Shown: positions 33,781-43,226, counted from the first letter of the stretch. The stretch is DNA of 60,609 nucleotides from Streptomyces diastatochromogenes (GCA_001550305.1 LRTP01000767.1:1-60609); one strand, 5' to 3'. The notes: generated by a model not told the origin, from the letters alone. Program-made: numbers and translations.

Positions 33781-35448
33781 TCAGCGGACTTCGGGCCTGG
33801 CGGTTGCCGGGTCGGTGACTCTAAGGGTGACCGGTCCGCCGGGCATCGGCTGGCTGCCGGGCAGGCCGTAGCTCACGGTCTTGTAGCCCTGGTCCTGGAG
33901 CGTGAAACCGATGGTGTACGTGCCGGGTGCGATGCCCTGCGGCAGCGTGAAGTACTCGTCCAACGGACCTGAGAAGGTGGTGGGCACACCACCGGACTGA
34001 ATCGAGTCGACGTGCCCGGAGGCGTCGACCAGATACAGGTCGAGGCCGTTCACCCCGGCTGTGGAGGCGGACAGGTCGATCGTCAGCTTGATCCATGTCT
34101 GGGTGTCGTTGGCCGCGACCGTACCCGGGGTGACTGTGACCGCGTCCACCGTGGGCAACACGGTGTCAGGGATGTTGGTCAGTGTCGCATCGATGTCCGG
34201 GGCGCCCAGCGATGAACCGTAGACGGCCTGGTCGCCGTGACCGTCGGTGATGATCAAACCGGTGAGCTGACAGCTGAACTGGCCCCGCAGCCCGAGTACC
34301 GGCACGGTGACCGTGCCGTCCGCCTGCACGGTCGGGGTGGTGGACAGCTGCTGGCACTGGGTGGCGTTGTTTCCCCAGTTCGTCAGCTGTACGGAGCTGA
34401 CCCCGCCCACGGCGCCAGAAGCCCGCAGGGAGAGCTGTACGGTCGGGACGGGCGAGTGCCAGCTGTCGATTTGGCTCGGGGTGAACGCGAAGCCGGTCGC
34501 GGACAGCACGCTGTCAGAGGTCACGTGCACCGGGGCTTCGGACAGCCCGGTGTAGGCGTGGGTGACTCCGGCATTGCTGGTGAGGTCCACCTCGGTGACC
34601 TTCCAATCGCCCTCCGCCAAGCCGGCCGGCAGCGACACGGTCACGGCGCAGTCGAGTACCTGCCGCTGCATCCAGTCGATGTTGCCGCAGCCCTGGTAGC
34701 CCTCGCTCGCGTCCCGGACGATGGCGAACGATCCGCGGGCCGTGCGGCCGCCCGAACCGGTGACCACAACCGTTCCGCCGTGCACGCCGGACTTGTTCTC
34801 CTGGCTGTCGAGCTGGTACCGCAGCGCGGCACCTTGGCCGGGGGCTTCGTAGACGGTGGCCTGCATACCCTGCGCCAGGGCGATCTGGCCGAGGCTCGGG
34901 TAGCCCTGGTCCACGGTGGTCCGGGCGGTGAAGGAGCGTGGGAACGCGGAGACTTGGGGCGCGGTCCAGTCGATCTGGTCGCCGGCGCCGTCACCACCCT
35001 GGATCTCCGAGACCGCCCAGGTCGTCTTCGTCGTGGCTCCGTACTGCGGAACGGGGACGGTCCATGTGTACGTGGTCGAGGCGGGGGTGGCGCCGGGCTT
35101 GACGGTGACGTCGCCGGACAGTGAGCCTTGGGAGTCGAAGTTGGCGGCGAGTTCGGTGCCAATGTAGGCGCCGGTCTTCGGATTCATCCGGCGTATGTGA
35201 ATGTCGCCCCCGAAGCCTAGGGCGTTCGGATTGGACGAGATCATCGTCCAGTTCAGTTCGATGGTGGCCGATCCTGAGGTGGCATCGACCGACTTGGCGC
35301 TGAACGACAGTGCCGAAACGCCCATCGCCGACGCGGCACCCGGCGCCGCCGCGTGGTGCTGTGCCACCGCGGCCCCGGGAGCCGCGCTCAGCATGCACGC
35401 GACTCCGGCGGCGGTCATCGACGCCAGCAGGCGTCTAAGTCTGATCAC
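33781..35448 (-). CDS. Large secreted beta-rich protein of unknown function
   Basis: A 555-residue exported protein. The N-terminus is a signal peptide (RLRRLLASMTAAGVACMLSAAPGAAVA). The remainder is rich in Thr, Ser, Val and Gly with strand-like patterns typical of Ig-like modules (SATIELNWTMISSNPNALGFGG, TWTVPVPQYGATT, GTYTIGFTLQDQGYK), but I do not recognise a catalytic domain. GTG 35448 has GAGGAG 6 nt upstream. It is the first gene of island segment 1 and is transcribed towards the tRNA. Function unknown. Confidence 0.75.
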   Translation of the reverse strand: MIRLRRLLASMTAAGVACMLSAAPGAAVAQHHAAAPGAASAMGVSALSFSAKSVDATSGSATIELNWTMISSNPNALGFGGDIHIRRMNPKTGAYIGTELAANFDSQGSLSGDVTVKPGATPASTTYTWTVPVPQYGATTKTTWAVSEIQGGDGAGDQIDWTAPQVSAFPRSFTARTTVDQGYPSLGQIALAQGMQATVYEAPGQGAALRYQLDSQENKSGVHGGTVVVTGSGGRTARGSFAIVRDASEGYQGCGNIDWMQRQVLDCAVTVSLPAGLAEGDWKVTEVDLTSNAGVTHAYTGLSEAPVHVTSDSVLSATGFAFTPSQIDSWHSPVPTVQLSLRASGAVGGVSSVQLTNWGNNATQCQQLSTTPTVQADGTVTVPVLGLRGQFSCQLTGLIITDGHGDQAVYGSSLGAPDIDATLTNIPDTVLPTVDAVTVTPGTVAANDTQTWIKLTIDLSASTAGVNGLDLYLVDASGHVDSIQSGGVPTTFSGPLDEYFTLPQGIAPGTYTIGFTLQDQGYKTVSYGLPGSQPMPGGPVTLRVTDPATARPEVR

Positions 35449-35923
35449 TCTCTTCTCCTCTTTAGATGATGATGTGCGAGGTCACTAGACATCAACTCCC
35501 CTGCGCCAGCAACACAGTTATCGGCCCGCAACGGCAGGGCTCTCCGGCTGGCTACCGACCCGGCCGCCGCGTTGCTCATGACTCCGAGCGCCGAAGATCA
35601 GCGCACGCCAAACATGTGGCTGGAAGCGGTCATGGCCATGAGTCGGTCACCGCATAGCGGGTTGCGGTCAAGGCCAAGTCTCCGGCGCGAGATCGGCCGG
35701 CACCGGGATGGAGGGGCCGCTCCGTTCGCGAGTGCGGGTCCATAGTGGCGTGCGCAGGGCGCTCCCATCCCGAACACCATCAGCCAGACAGCCGAGCGCT
35801 CAATGGTGACCAACGCCGACAGCTGCCGACAGCTCGACCACAGGTCAGGAGGTTGATTGATTGGGCGGCCGCACGTCACGGGCCGCCGGTGATCAGTTGT
35901 CGGCTGCTGATCGCGTCCGCCGC
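35449..35923. other. Gene-free region in island segment 1
   Basis: A 475-bp stretch upstream of the secreted-protein gene. Reading frames in it are short, have stop-rich neighbours and unbiased third positions. Duplicated CGACAGCTGCCGACAGCTCG near 35816-35835 is the only notable repeat. I see no gene. Confidence 0.55.
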
Positions 35924-36724
35924 CTACGACCCGCCGGCGAAGAAGCCGGACTTCAGGTCCTCGATGATGGCGTCGAGTGGTTGCCCACTGACGATGAACG
36001 GTCCGCTCCAGGGCGCGCTGAGTGCGAAGAGCAACGCCAGACTCAGCCCGACCACACTCGCAACACCTACGATCAGCAGTGACGTTCGCAGGCTGCTGCG
36101 GAAGACCAGTGCGCCGGAGTTCACGATCAAGGCCAGTCCGCTGACCACAAGCGTGACGACGTAGAGCGCGGGAACGTCGCGCGAGGCGGCCGCGATGCGG
36201 GCGCGACGACTACTGGTGACACCGTCCACGGAGACCATCAGCTCCGTGCCCGTCGGGGTTCCCACCTCGGGCCGGGCCGCCTCGGCGCGCACACTCCGCT
36301 CCAGCCGTGCGATCGCGTGAGCGGTGGCGGGGTCGTCACCGGACGCCGCTGCTGCAGCCTCCCACTCCCTGGCACGCGTGGTCTGCAAGTAGTCCAGCAG
36401 TGCCGCATGGATCGGCTCCGACTGGACGCGCGGACTTGTCGCCGCCCAGGCCAGGCGGGAGGCCGCGGCCGCCTCGTCGCTCACCAACCCCTCGGCTGCG
36501 CGCAGGTAGCCGGACTCGCTGGCCAGTGTGAGTGCCGCAAAGATCGCAAACGCAGCGCCGAGGGTCGGCATCAGGGGCGTGGCGATCTGCGGCACCCGAT
36601 CCCGTTCCTCGACCGGTACGAGCACCCGGACGCCGACCCGCGCCACGGCCGCGACCAGTAGGGCAAGCACGAGCCAGCCCACAACCAGCACCACCGCCGG
36701 CAGCGAGGTCAACCAGTTCACCAC
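35924..36724 (-). CDS. DUF4239-type membrane protein
   Basis: A 266-residue protein with two N-terminal membrane segments (LTSLPAVVLVVGWLVLALLVAAVA and LMPTLGAAFAIFAALTLAS), a cytoplasmic helical middle part (ASRLAWAATS, LLDYLQTTRAREWEAA) and two C-terminal segments (ALYVVTLVVSGLALIVNSGALVF and SLLIVGVASVVGLSLALLFAL). This 2+2 layout and the residues fit DUF4239, sometimes called bestrophin-like. GTG 36724 is taken as start with AGGTGAT upstream; a longer in-frame reading to 36955 has atypical composition. Function unknown. Confidence 0.75.
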   Translation of the reverse strand: MVNWLTSLPAVVLVVGWLVLALLVAAVARVGVRVLVPVEERDRVPQIATPLMPTLGAAFAIFAALTLASESGYLRAAEGLVSDEAAAASRLAWAATSPRVQSEPIHAALLDYLQTTRAREWEAAAAASGDDPATAHAIARLERSVRAEAARPEVGTPTGTELMVSVDGVTSSRRARIAAASRDVPALYVVTLVVSGLALIVNSGALVFRSSLRTSLLIVGVASVVGLSLALLFALSAPWSGPFIVSGQPLDAIIEDLKSGFFAGGS

Positions 36725-37146
36725 ATCACCTACAGCGCGTTCCCGCGAGCGCCCTGCGGCAGCGGCACATCGGCCCCCGCGACCTGGAGCTCCTCGTCGA
36801 TCACTTTCAATGAACGCTCCATGATCACAGGTTGAAGACCTTTGACGCTCGCGACGCCCGGCACGGCATCTCTTTTCATTGGCCAAACAGCCGAATACGC
36901 CCAGTACGAGGCCGTACTGACAAGACTGCCACGCCCATCTCGCTTTCCGTCCCATTCAGCCTCGTCCACCGCTGTTCGGCCTAGGCCAAAAGCCGATCCC
37001 AATCCGGTGGCGAACCGCCCATGAACGCAGGTGAACGTCCCCGTACACACACCCACACCCGACCAACACAGTTGGAAAGCGTGTCGGTGACGGTCGAATT
37101 GGCCATGCGTCACACCTGGATCCACGACACGTGATCAGCTTGGGAC
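36725..37146. other. Gene-free region in island segment 1
   Basis: A 422-bp divergent intergenic region. The plus-strand stretch at 36757-36813 reads LRQRHIGPRDLELLVDHFQ followed by a stop and could be the decayed end of a former gene, but no start or domain can be assigned. The rest shows lower GC than neighbours and no coding bias. Confidence 0.5.
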
Positions 37147-37611
37147 GTGGAGACCATCATCGCCAGTGCCATAGCCGTCCTCGGAACCTTGCTCGGCTCG
37201 GGAATCACACTGGCGTTTCAGCAACGCACCACCGACAGAAGCCACCAGTTCGCCCGCCGTGAGAAGCTCCGGCAAGAACGACTCGACGCCTACTCCATCT
37301 ACGCCGGCACGCTGATCAACTACCGTCGCTGCCTGGTGCACCTGTGGTTCTGCGAGCACGAACAACCGCCACCCGAAGACCCCGACTCCGTCCGGATCCG
37401 TGCCTACGACCTGCGCTCAAGCGCACAAGAGGCCCTGTTCCGGGTCCAGATGCTCACGGACGACGCGACCCTGGGTCAGACCGCAGAGGCCGTCCTCGCC
37501 GACATCACCGCACTGACCAAGACGGAGACCAGAAGCCAACTCGACCAGCGCCGAGTACAGACTCGTGACGACATCGGCCGACTCGTCAGAGCAGCCAAGC
37601 AGCATCTTTGA
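37147..37611 (+). CDS. Small membrane-anchored protein of unknown function
   Basis: A 154-residue protein with one N-terminal membrane segment (IIASAIAVLGTLLGSGITLAF) followed by a basic, helical cytoplasmic domain (QQRTTDRSHQFARREKLRQERLDAYSIYAG) likely to form a coiled coil. Similar proteins are common in Streptomyces, unnamed. Start GTG 37147; no strong ribosome site is seen. It lies alone in island segment 1. Confidence 0.7.
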   Translation: METIIASAIAVLGTLLGSGITLAFQQRTTDRSHQFARREKLRQERLDAYSIYAGTLINYRRCLVHLWFCEHEQPPPEDPDSVRIRAYDLRSSAQEALFRVQMLTDDATLGQTAEAVLADITALTKTETRSQLDQRRVQTRDDIGRLVRAAKQHL

Positions 37612-37777
37612 GGCACCCCCCGGACGCACCCCTTCGTACGGCCTGTCCAGCGACAGCCTCCCAAGCTGAGGGCTCAGGCACCGTCGCTACGGTCCGGCCG
37701 GCGCGGCTTGCTCTGGTCGACCGCACCGGCAACGTGGCTGAAGCCAGTGAGGGTGCCGCGAGGCATACCCCGCGTCG

Positions 37778-38191
37778 GTGGAGAGTCTGTGGGCGGTCGA
37801 CCAGGGCGACGGCACCGTGCGGCTCGACAACATTCCCTGGTTTGTTCGAGGCATCGCTTGCGGGGACATCGTGGCTACCGAGGCGGATGAGGAGGAGGGC
37901 GTGCGATGGGCCGGCGAAGTGGTTCGGCGTTCGGAGAACTGCACCATCCGCCTCATCGTGTTCCGTGACGGCGGTTCGGGAGCTGCACGGCAGAGCGTGA
38001 TCAACGCGTTTCACGAACTCGGAGTCTGCGGCGAGGGCTCAGAGCGGTTCGGCATGGTCGCCCTGGACGTCCCGCCCACCGCCGATCTCGCCAAAGTGCA
38101 GAGGCTGCTCGATCATGGCGTGGCCAAGGAGTGGTGGGACATGGAAGAGGGATGCATCACTGCGCAATGGCGGGCGGCTTCCACCGGCTGA
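37778..38191 (+). pseudogene. DUF4265 protein gene, apparently N-terminally truncated
   Basis: The readable frame from GTG 37778 gives 137 residues with the family pattern ESLWAVDQGDGTVRLDNIPWFVRGIACGDIV and GSERFGMVALDVPP. DUF4265 proteins usually have 20-30 more residues before ESLWA. Here the in-frame sequence upstream reads CREAYPASV, which resembles the usual ..GYPPVSVE lead-in, but is cut by a TGA at 37748-37750 and another at 37739-37741. So the gene has lost its start, or a short form begins at 37778. Function of the family is unknown. Confidence 0.6.
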
Positions 38192-38359
38192 CGCCGTTCA
38201 TGTACCCCATGGCCGGGCCCGTCCCCGGGCCGTCCGAGGTCGCTCGACAGTGGCCGAGGACGACCAACGACGGCCATCAGGCGCACGGGACCATCGCGCC
38301 TGAGCAGGGATGACTCAGGCCACCGAGATCCCCGACAAGGCCCAGGGCAAGAAGTAGCC

Positions 38360-38755
38360 CTAAGTTGGATCCTGCGGCTGATCTGACAGATTGTGCCACT
38401 CGTGACCACACCCGCCGACGCAGTGCAACGTCCGCCTGCGGGTATCGGCGATGCCGAAAAGGGCGACGAGCAGCCGAAATGACTTCGTGAGTTCAGAGGC
38501 CGGAAGTCGGTCCATCCCGAAGCGCCATTTCGTGAGCATCACCGCAGGCGTGTGCGTAGGCCGAATGCCAGAGCGCGCGATACTCTCCGCCACATCGTCC
38601 TCCCCCGCACGAGCCTGCCCGCAGAACAGCACCAGCGTGTGCAAGGCCTTGCGCCGGTCATCGTCCGAGAGACCTTCGAACCACTCGACACCGTCAGCCA
38701 CGGGTCTGAGCCCTTGCGCGAGTTCGTTCAGGATCACCTCGTGTGCGTACAGCAC
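38360..38755 (-). CDS. DUF5958 family protein
   Basis: A 131-residue protein that matches DUF5958 in pattern: EVILNELAQGLRPVADGVEWFEGL at the N-terminus, LVLFCGQARAGEDDVAESIARSGIRPTHTPAVML in the middle, and FRLLVALFGIADTRRRTLHCVGGCGHEWHNL at the end. The CVGGCGHEWH cluster may bind a metal. Start GTG 38755 behind GGGGTGAG. Function unknown; these small proteins are frequent in streptomycete islands. Confidence 0.75.
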   Translation of the reverse strand: MLYAHEVILNELAQGLRPVADGVEWFEGLSDDDRRKALHTLVLFCGQARAGEDDVAESIARSGIRPTHTPAVMLTKWRFGMDRLPASELTKSFRLLVALFGIADTRRRTLHCVGGCGHEWHNLSDQPQDPT

Positions 38756-39429
38756 AGCCTCTCACCCCCATGCGATCAGGTCGACGGTACGCCCGCGGGC
38801 GCCCGAGAGCAGCACAGTTTTAGGTGTTCCGTGCAGGACGGTTTCGTCCACTTCTACGACGAGGAAGGCCGAAGGGGTTCTCGATCAGGGCGAACCAGGT
38901 AGCCATGGTCCAGCAGCTCCAGCGGTACGGCAGCTTCGTACCTCAAAACCCCAGCAACCGCCCTGGCCCGGACCGATACCGTCCCTTGGAGGCTTCGTAG
39001 CGGCCGATATGACCGTCGCTGACTTTCCGTCCGGGCCCGCTAGATCGCCCGAAGAAGCCGCGGGTCACCCCCAAGACGCCCCCGTCTCTCCCCCAAAGCG
39101 GGTGTCGCAGGTTCGAATCCTGTCGGGGCACAGAGAAACACCAGGTCAGAGTGCTCCTCGGCGTCCATGGCCTGAGTGAGCCCGCCGGGACCGAAGCGGA
39201 ACTTCGAGGGATCGTGGGAGGAGAGGCGGGACAGTTCGACGGCGTCGGGCCAAAGGTGTCGGCTGCCGGATGGCCGGGGACGTCGATGCCGACCGAATTC
39301 ACCGAGGTCACGCTGCTGATCCGGTCGATGCCCGGTGCTGCCGGTTCCACGGGGATCCGGGCGCCAATGAAGTCGCCGACACCGCGAGCACGCTGACCAG
39401 AGGGCCGCGCGCTCGCTCTCCTGGCGTTG
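38756..39429. other. Gene-free region carrying an att-like repeat
   Basis: A 674-bp stretch without a supported gene. It contains the second tRNA-Arg 3'-end copy at 39095-39133, the junction of island segments 1 and 2. Reverse-strand frames across the copy yield peptides such as VPRQDSNLRH, the usual artefact of translating a tRNA 3' end. The part at 39134-39400 has some coding-like bias but no recognisable protein. Confidence 0.6.
39095..39133 (+). repeat. att-like copy 2 of the tRNA-Arg 3' end
   Basis: 28 consecutive bases identical to the tRNA gene (from AAAGCGGG to AATCCTG), then one substitution and one missing G before CACAG. Marks the left end of the lasso segment. No hairpin follows it. 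Confidence 0.9.
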
Positions 39430-40122
39430 TCAGGCGTGTTGGGGCAGTACGGCGTCGGCCTGGTCGCCGAAACCGGCGTCGCGTGCGCGCAGTACGGCGG
39501 CGGCCCGGTCGTGCACCTCCAGTTTGGTGAAGATGCGGGAGACGTAGTTGCGTACGGTCTTCTCCGCGAGAAAGAGGCGCCGGGCGATCTGGCGGTTGTT
39601 CATGCCGTCGGCGAGCAGTTCCAGTATCTCCGTCTCTCTGCTGGTCAGTTGGGAGAACTCGGGCGGCTCGGGGAGTCTTTGTATGGTGGCGAAGAACCTG
39701 CTGAAACGAGCCGCGATCGTCGGGCTGAACGCGGCGCCCCCGCGGGCCACGATGTGCAGCGCCTGAAACAGTTCCTCCGGGGACGCGATCCGCGCGAGAT
39801 ACCCGTTCACGCCGAGGCGGAGGGCGGAGACGATCACGTCGTCGTAGTCGTTCTGCGACACCACGACGATCTGCGGCCGTGACTTCTCCTGGCGGTACAG
39901 GGAGACGATCCACGCAACGTTTCTGCAGATGGCGCGTTTTGACGGTGGCTCAGCGATGATCACCACGTCCGGCCGGAGCGGGTTGTTCTCCAGACATCGA
40001 AGGCCGTGGGATTCATCGACCGCCGTGCCGATGAGGTTGACGCTGTCGTCCTGTTCGACGATCGCTTCAAGTCCGGCCAGGGACACCGGGTCCTCACTGA
40101 GGATGAAGAGATTGATCCGCAT
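39430..40122 (-). CDS. NarL/LuxR-type regulator with a degenerate receiver
   Basis: A 230-residue protein. The C-terminal LuxR-type HTH is intact: LTSRETEILELLADGMNNRQIARRLFLAEKTVRNYVSRIFTKLEVHDRAAAVLRA. The receiver keeps the acidic pair (Glu10, Asp11), but the phosphoacceptor position reads PDVVIIAE where active receivers have PDVVLMDL: Asp57 is Ala, and the conserved Lys is Arg (GYLARI). It is therefore unlikely to be phosphorylated. ATG 40122 follows GGGGGTG. It is divergent from a histidine kinase at the left edge of the lasso cluster and probably regulates it. Confidence 0.85.
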   Translation of the reverse strand: MRINLFILSEDPVSLAGLEAIVEQDDSVNLIGTAVDESHGLRCLENNPLRPDVVIIAEPPSKRAICRNVAWIVSLYRQEKSRPQIVVVSQNDYDDVIVSALRLGVNGYLARIASPEELFQALHIVARGGAAFSPTIAARFSRFFATIQRLPEPPEFSQLTSRETEILELLADGMNNRQIARRLFLAEKTVRNYVSRIFTKLEVHDRAAAVLRARDAGFGDQADAVLPQHA

Positions 40123-40272
40123 AGCTTTGCACCCCCGTGGTAAGCGTTGTACGCCTGCAAAGACGGTGCCAGCCTAAGCAGACTAATCGGACGGACTACA
40201 CCGACTTGAGCGGTCATGGTCCGGTTCCGGCCGCGTTGGACGTCCGGCTGATCAGACACATAGGTTCGGGAC

Positions 40273-41406
40273 ATGGGAGATGTCTCGCGCCGACGCCTGA
40301 TCCTCCTCGACGGGGCGGCGGCCCTCGGGTTCGCCCTGCTTCCGCAACTGACGCTGGTACGGCCCGACAGCGGCGGCGCGCCCGGTGGGCTCGCCGTATC
40401 GCTGCTCTCGCTCGCCACCGCGCTGCCGCTCGCCGTACGGCGGCTGTGGCCCGTCCCGGTGTTCGCGATCGTCCTCACCGCGTCCTGCGTAGCGCTGGCC
40501 GCCGGTCTCGGCCCTGCCGTCTTCCTCTCCGCGGCCTACGCCCTGTACCTGGTCGCGACGACACGGCGACGGCAGCTGGGGCGGTCGGCCGTGATCGTCG
40601 GCGGGGCGAGCACGGCGGGCGCGGCCCTGCTGACGGTGACGGGCGGGCAGCACTACACGGGCGGCACCCTGGCGGTGCAACTGCTGTTCGGGCTATTGGT
40701 GCTGGGGGCGACGTGGGCCGCGGGGACGGCCGTACGGGAGCGACGCGAGAGCCTGCGGCGGACCATCGTGCAGGCGGCCGAGCAGGCCAAGGTCGAAGAA
40801 CGCATGAGGATCGCCCGGGACATCCACGACGTCGTCACCCACAGCGTGGGCCTGATCGCGATCAAGGCCGGGGTCGCCAACCACGTCATCGCCACCCACC
40901 CCGAGGAGGCCGGAGAGGCCCTCACCGTCATCGAGGACATCAGCCGCAGGGCGCTGCGCGACATGCGGGCCACCCTCAAGGTGCTGCGCCGAGAAGACGA
41001 CGCCCAGCAGCAGGACCTCCAGCCGGTCCCCGGACTGTCGGACCTGCCTTCCCTGGTCCGTACGGCCGAGGCGGCGGGCGTCAGCGTCGACCTGCGCTCC
41101 GATTGCGTGGAGGAACCACCCGACGGGGTCGCGCTGACCGCGTTCCGGATCGTCCAGGAGGCGCTGACCAACGTCGTCAAACACGCTGCCCCGACCCGCT
41201 GCCTGGTCAGCGTCACCGCGCAGGACGGTGTGCTGACGATCGGCGTCACCGACGACGGCCCCGGACCCGGGCACCGGCCGACCGTTCCCGGCGGCGCCAT
41301 GGGGCTCGTCGGGATGAGGGAACGGGCCGTCGCGCACGGCGGGACCCTCACGGCGGGCCCCCGCCCCGGCGCGGGCTTCCGGATCCTCGCGACACTGCCG
41401 TACTAG
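40273..41406 (+). CDS. Sensor histidine kinase (HisKA_3 type)
   Basis: A 377-residue NarX-like kinase. The first 160 residues contain about four to six membrane segments without a large external domain (LILLDGAAALGFALLPQLTLV, GLAVSLLSLATALPLAV). His185 in IARDIHDVVTHSVG is the phosphorylation site; the ATP-binding part has FRIVQEALTNVVKHA and GVTDDGPGPGHRP. It is divergent from the pseudo-receiver regulator and followed by an ABC transporter. The only NarL-type regulator in the cluster with an intact Asp is at the opposite end (50623), so that may be its partner. Confidence 0.88.
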   Translation: MGDVSRRRLILLDGAAALGFALLPQLTLVRPDSGGAPGGLAVSLLSLATALPLAVRRLWPVPVFAIVLTASCVALAAGLGPAVFLSAAYALYLVATTRRRQLGRSAVIVGGASTAGAALLTVTGGQHYTGGTLAVQLLFGLLVLGATWAAGTAVRERRESLRRTIVQAAEQAKVEERMRIARDIHDVVTHSVGLIAIKAGVANHVIATHPEEAGEALTVIEDISRRALRDMRATLKVLRREDDAQQQDLQPVPGLSDLPSLVRTAEAAGVSVDLRSDCVEEPPDGVALTAFRIVQEALTNVVKHAAPTRCLVSVTAQDGVLTIGVTDDGPGPGHRPTVPGGAMGLVGMRERAVAHGGTLTAGPRPGAGFRILATLPY

Positions 41407-41458
41407 TGCCACGCCAACCGCCATACGTCCCGCCCCCCGCATATGGCTGAAACGGTCT

Positions 41459-41472
41459 CATACCCCGGTATG
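41459..41472 (+). promoter_or_regulatory. Inverted repeat upstream of the first ABC transporter
   Basis: CATACC-CC-GGTATG, 81 bp before the ABC ATPase start and 53 bp after the kinase stop. CCATAC and ATATGG half sites occur 20-40 bp further upstream. Candidate site for one of the cluster regulators. Confidence 0.35.
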
Positions 41473-41552
41473 GGGCCGGTCCGCGAAACCGGCCCGCACC
41501 GTCCCGACCCCGGTCCGATGTGTGGCGCGGCCGCCGCGGCCAGACTCGTCGC

Positions 41553-42476
41553 GTGATTGACGTCCAGAACCTGACCAAGCGGTACGGGCCGGCCACCGTC
41601 GTGGACGGCCTGACCTTCACGGTGCGGCCCGGAGCCGTCACCGGCTTCCTCGGCCCCAACGGCGCCGGGAAGTCGACCACCCTGCGGATGATGCTGGGCC
41701 TGACCCGCCCCGACACCGGAACCGCGCGGATCGACGGGCACGCCTACGGCGACCTGGCCCACCCCCTCCGCCGCATCGGCGCCCTGCTGGAGACCTCGGC
41801 CCCGCACCGCGGCCTGACCGCGCGCGACCATCTGCTCTGGCTCGCCCAGAGCAACCGGATCGCCCGCGGCCGGGTCGCCGAGGTCCTGGAGGCGGTCGGG
41901 CTCGCGGACGCGGCCCGGCACCGGACCGGCACCTTCTCCCTCGGCATGGGCCAGCGGCTGGGCCTGGCCGCCGCGCTCCTCGGCGACCCGCCCGTGCTGG
42001 TGCTCGACGAACCGGTCAACGGCCTGGACACCGAGGGCATCCGCTGGCTGCGCGACCTGCTGCGCTCGATGGCCGCCGAGGGCCGTACCGTCCTCATCTC
42101 CAGCCATCTGATGACCGAGATGGCCCTGGTCGCCGATCACCTGGTCGTCATCAGCCGGGGCCGGCTCCTCGCGGACACCGGGATGTCGGACTTCATCGAG
42201 CGCCACGGACGGTCGTACGTCCGGGTCCGCACCGCCGAACCCGACCGGCTCGGCAGAGAGTTGGAAGGTCGCGGCGCCACGGTGAGCCGCGTCCCCGGCG
42301 GCGGCCTGGACGTCGTGGGCATGGCGGCCGCGGACGTCAGCCGGATCGCCTCGGCGGGCGGCTTCCCGCTCGACGAACTCGCCACCCACGCCGGGTCGTT
42401 GGAGGAGACCTTCCTCGACGTCGTCGGAGAGGGCCAACAGGTCCACGGTCCGGAAGGCAGGAACACGCATGTCTGA
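41553..42476 (+). CDS. ABC transporter ATP-binding protein (first pair)
   Basis: A 307-residue ATPase of the drug-export type. Walker A GPNGAGKST, signature-like FSLGMGQRLGLAAAL, Walker B PVLVLDEPVNGLD and H-loop ISSHLM are present. GTG 41553 begins VIDVQNLTKRYG. Its end overlaps the following permease gene by 8 nt. It lies between the sensor kinase and the lasso precursor, so it may give immunity to the peptide or report its presence, as in antibiotic-sensing modules. Confidence 0.9.
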   Translation: MIDVQNLTKRYGPATVVDGLTFTVRPGAVTGFLGPNGAGKSTTLRMMLGLTRPDTGTARIDGHAYGDLAHPLRRIGALLETSAPHRGLTARDHLLWLAQSNRIARGRVAEVLEAVGLADAARHRTGTFSLGMGQRLGLAAALLGDPPVLVLDEPVNGLDTEGIRWLRDLLRSMAAEGRTVLISSHLMTEMALVADHLVVISRGRLLADTGMSDFIERHGRSYVRVRTAEPDRLGRELEGRGATVSRVPGGGLDVVGMAAADVSRIASAGGFPLDELATHAGSLEETFLDVVGEGQQVHGPEGRNTHV

Positions 42477-43221
42477 GACCCTCGCGGCCGTCCGCGCCGA
42501 GACCACCAAGCTGCGCGGCATTCGCGGCACCAGGATCTCGCTGCTGCTGTTCGCCGCGGTCAGCGTCCTCATCGCCGCCCTCGACGGCTGGTCCGCGAAG
42601 AACGCGCTGGAGTCCGACAACCCGAGCCTGCGTTCCGACTTCACCCCGGAACAGGCCGGTCTCGACGGCATCCTCTACGGCCAGTTGGCGCTGATCGTGT
42701 TCGGCGTCCTCGTCGTCACCAGCGAGTACACGTCCGGCATGATCCGTGTCTCCCTGCTCGCCGTACCCCGGCGCGGACGGCTCTACGCGGCGAAGACGGT
42801 CGTCACCGCCCTGGCGGCGGTGGCCGTCTCCGTCCCCGTCACCGTCCTCGGCTACCTGGTCACGCAGGCGGCTCTCGGGTCCCACGGTTCCTCGCTCGGC
42901 GCGAGCGGTGTGCCGCGCGCCCTGGCCGGGGCGGTCGTCTATCTGACCCTGATGTGCCTGTTCGCGGCGGGTATCGCGGCGATCGCCCGCAACGCCGTCG
43001 TGCCGCTGGCCGTTCTGCTGCCGATGGTGCTCGCCGGGACGCACATCCTGTCCCTCATCGGGGCGACCAAGGAGATGGCCCGGTACTTCCCCGACCAGGC
43101 GGGAAACGAACTGCTCACCGTCCGGTCCCCGCACACGGCCTTCGGCTTCACGGTGCTGCTCGCCTGGACCGTCGCCGCCCTCGGATGGGGCTGGGTGCGC
43201 CAGCGCCGGTGGGACAGCTGA
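42469..43221 (+). CDS. ABC-2 type permease (first pair)
   Basis: A 250-residue membrane protein with about six segments (ISLLLFAAVSVLIAALDG, LIVFGVLVVTSEYTSGMIRVSLLAVPRR, VVTALAAVAVSVPVTVLGYLVT, LCLFAAGIAAIARNAVVPLAVLLPMVLAG and TVLLAWTVAALGWGW). The STRANSMIT-like motif TSEYTSGMIR is typical of ABC-2 permeases for lantibiotics and drugs. Its partner is the overlapping ATPase gene. A hairpin terminator follows. Confidence 0.88.
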   Translation: MSETLAAVRAETTKLRGIRGTRISLLLFAAVSVLIAALDGWSAKNALESDNPSLRSDFTPEQAGLDGILYGQLALIVFGVLVVTSEYTSGMIRVSLLAVPRRGRLYAAKTVVTALAAVAVSVPVTVLGYLVTQAALGSHGSSLGASGVPRALAGAVVYLTLMCLFAAGIAAIARNAVVPLAVLLPMVLAGTHILSLIGATKEMARYFPDQAGNELLTVRSPHTAFGFTVLLAWTVAALGWGWVRQRRWDS

Positions 43222-43226
43222 CAGGA

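Noticed and set aside
36532..36813. 93-codon plus-strand frame ending LRQRHIGPRDLELLVDHFQ as an intact gene
   Set aside because: Most of it is antisense to the DUF4239 gene; only the last 19 codons lie outside it, so at most it is a remnant.
39000..39350. Minus-strand frame containing VPRQDSNLRHPLW
   Set aside because: This peptide arises from reverse translation of a tRNA 3' end and marks the att copy, not a protein. The same artefact occurs at about 51300-51395.
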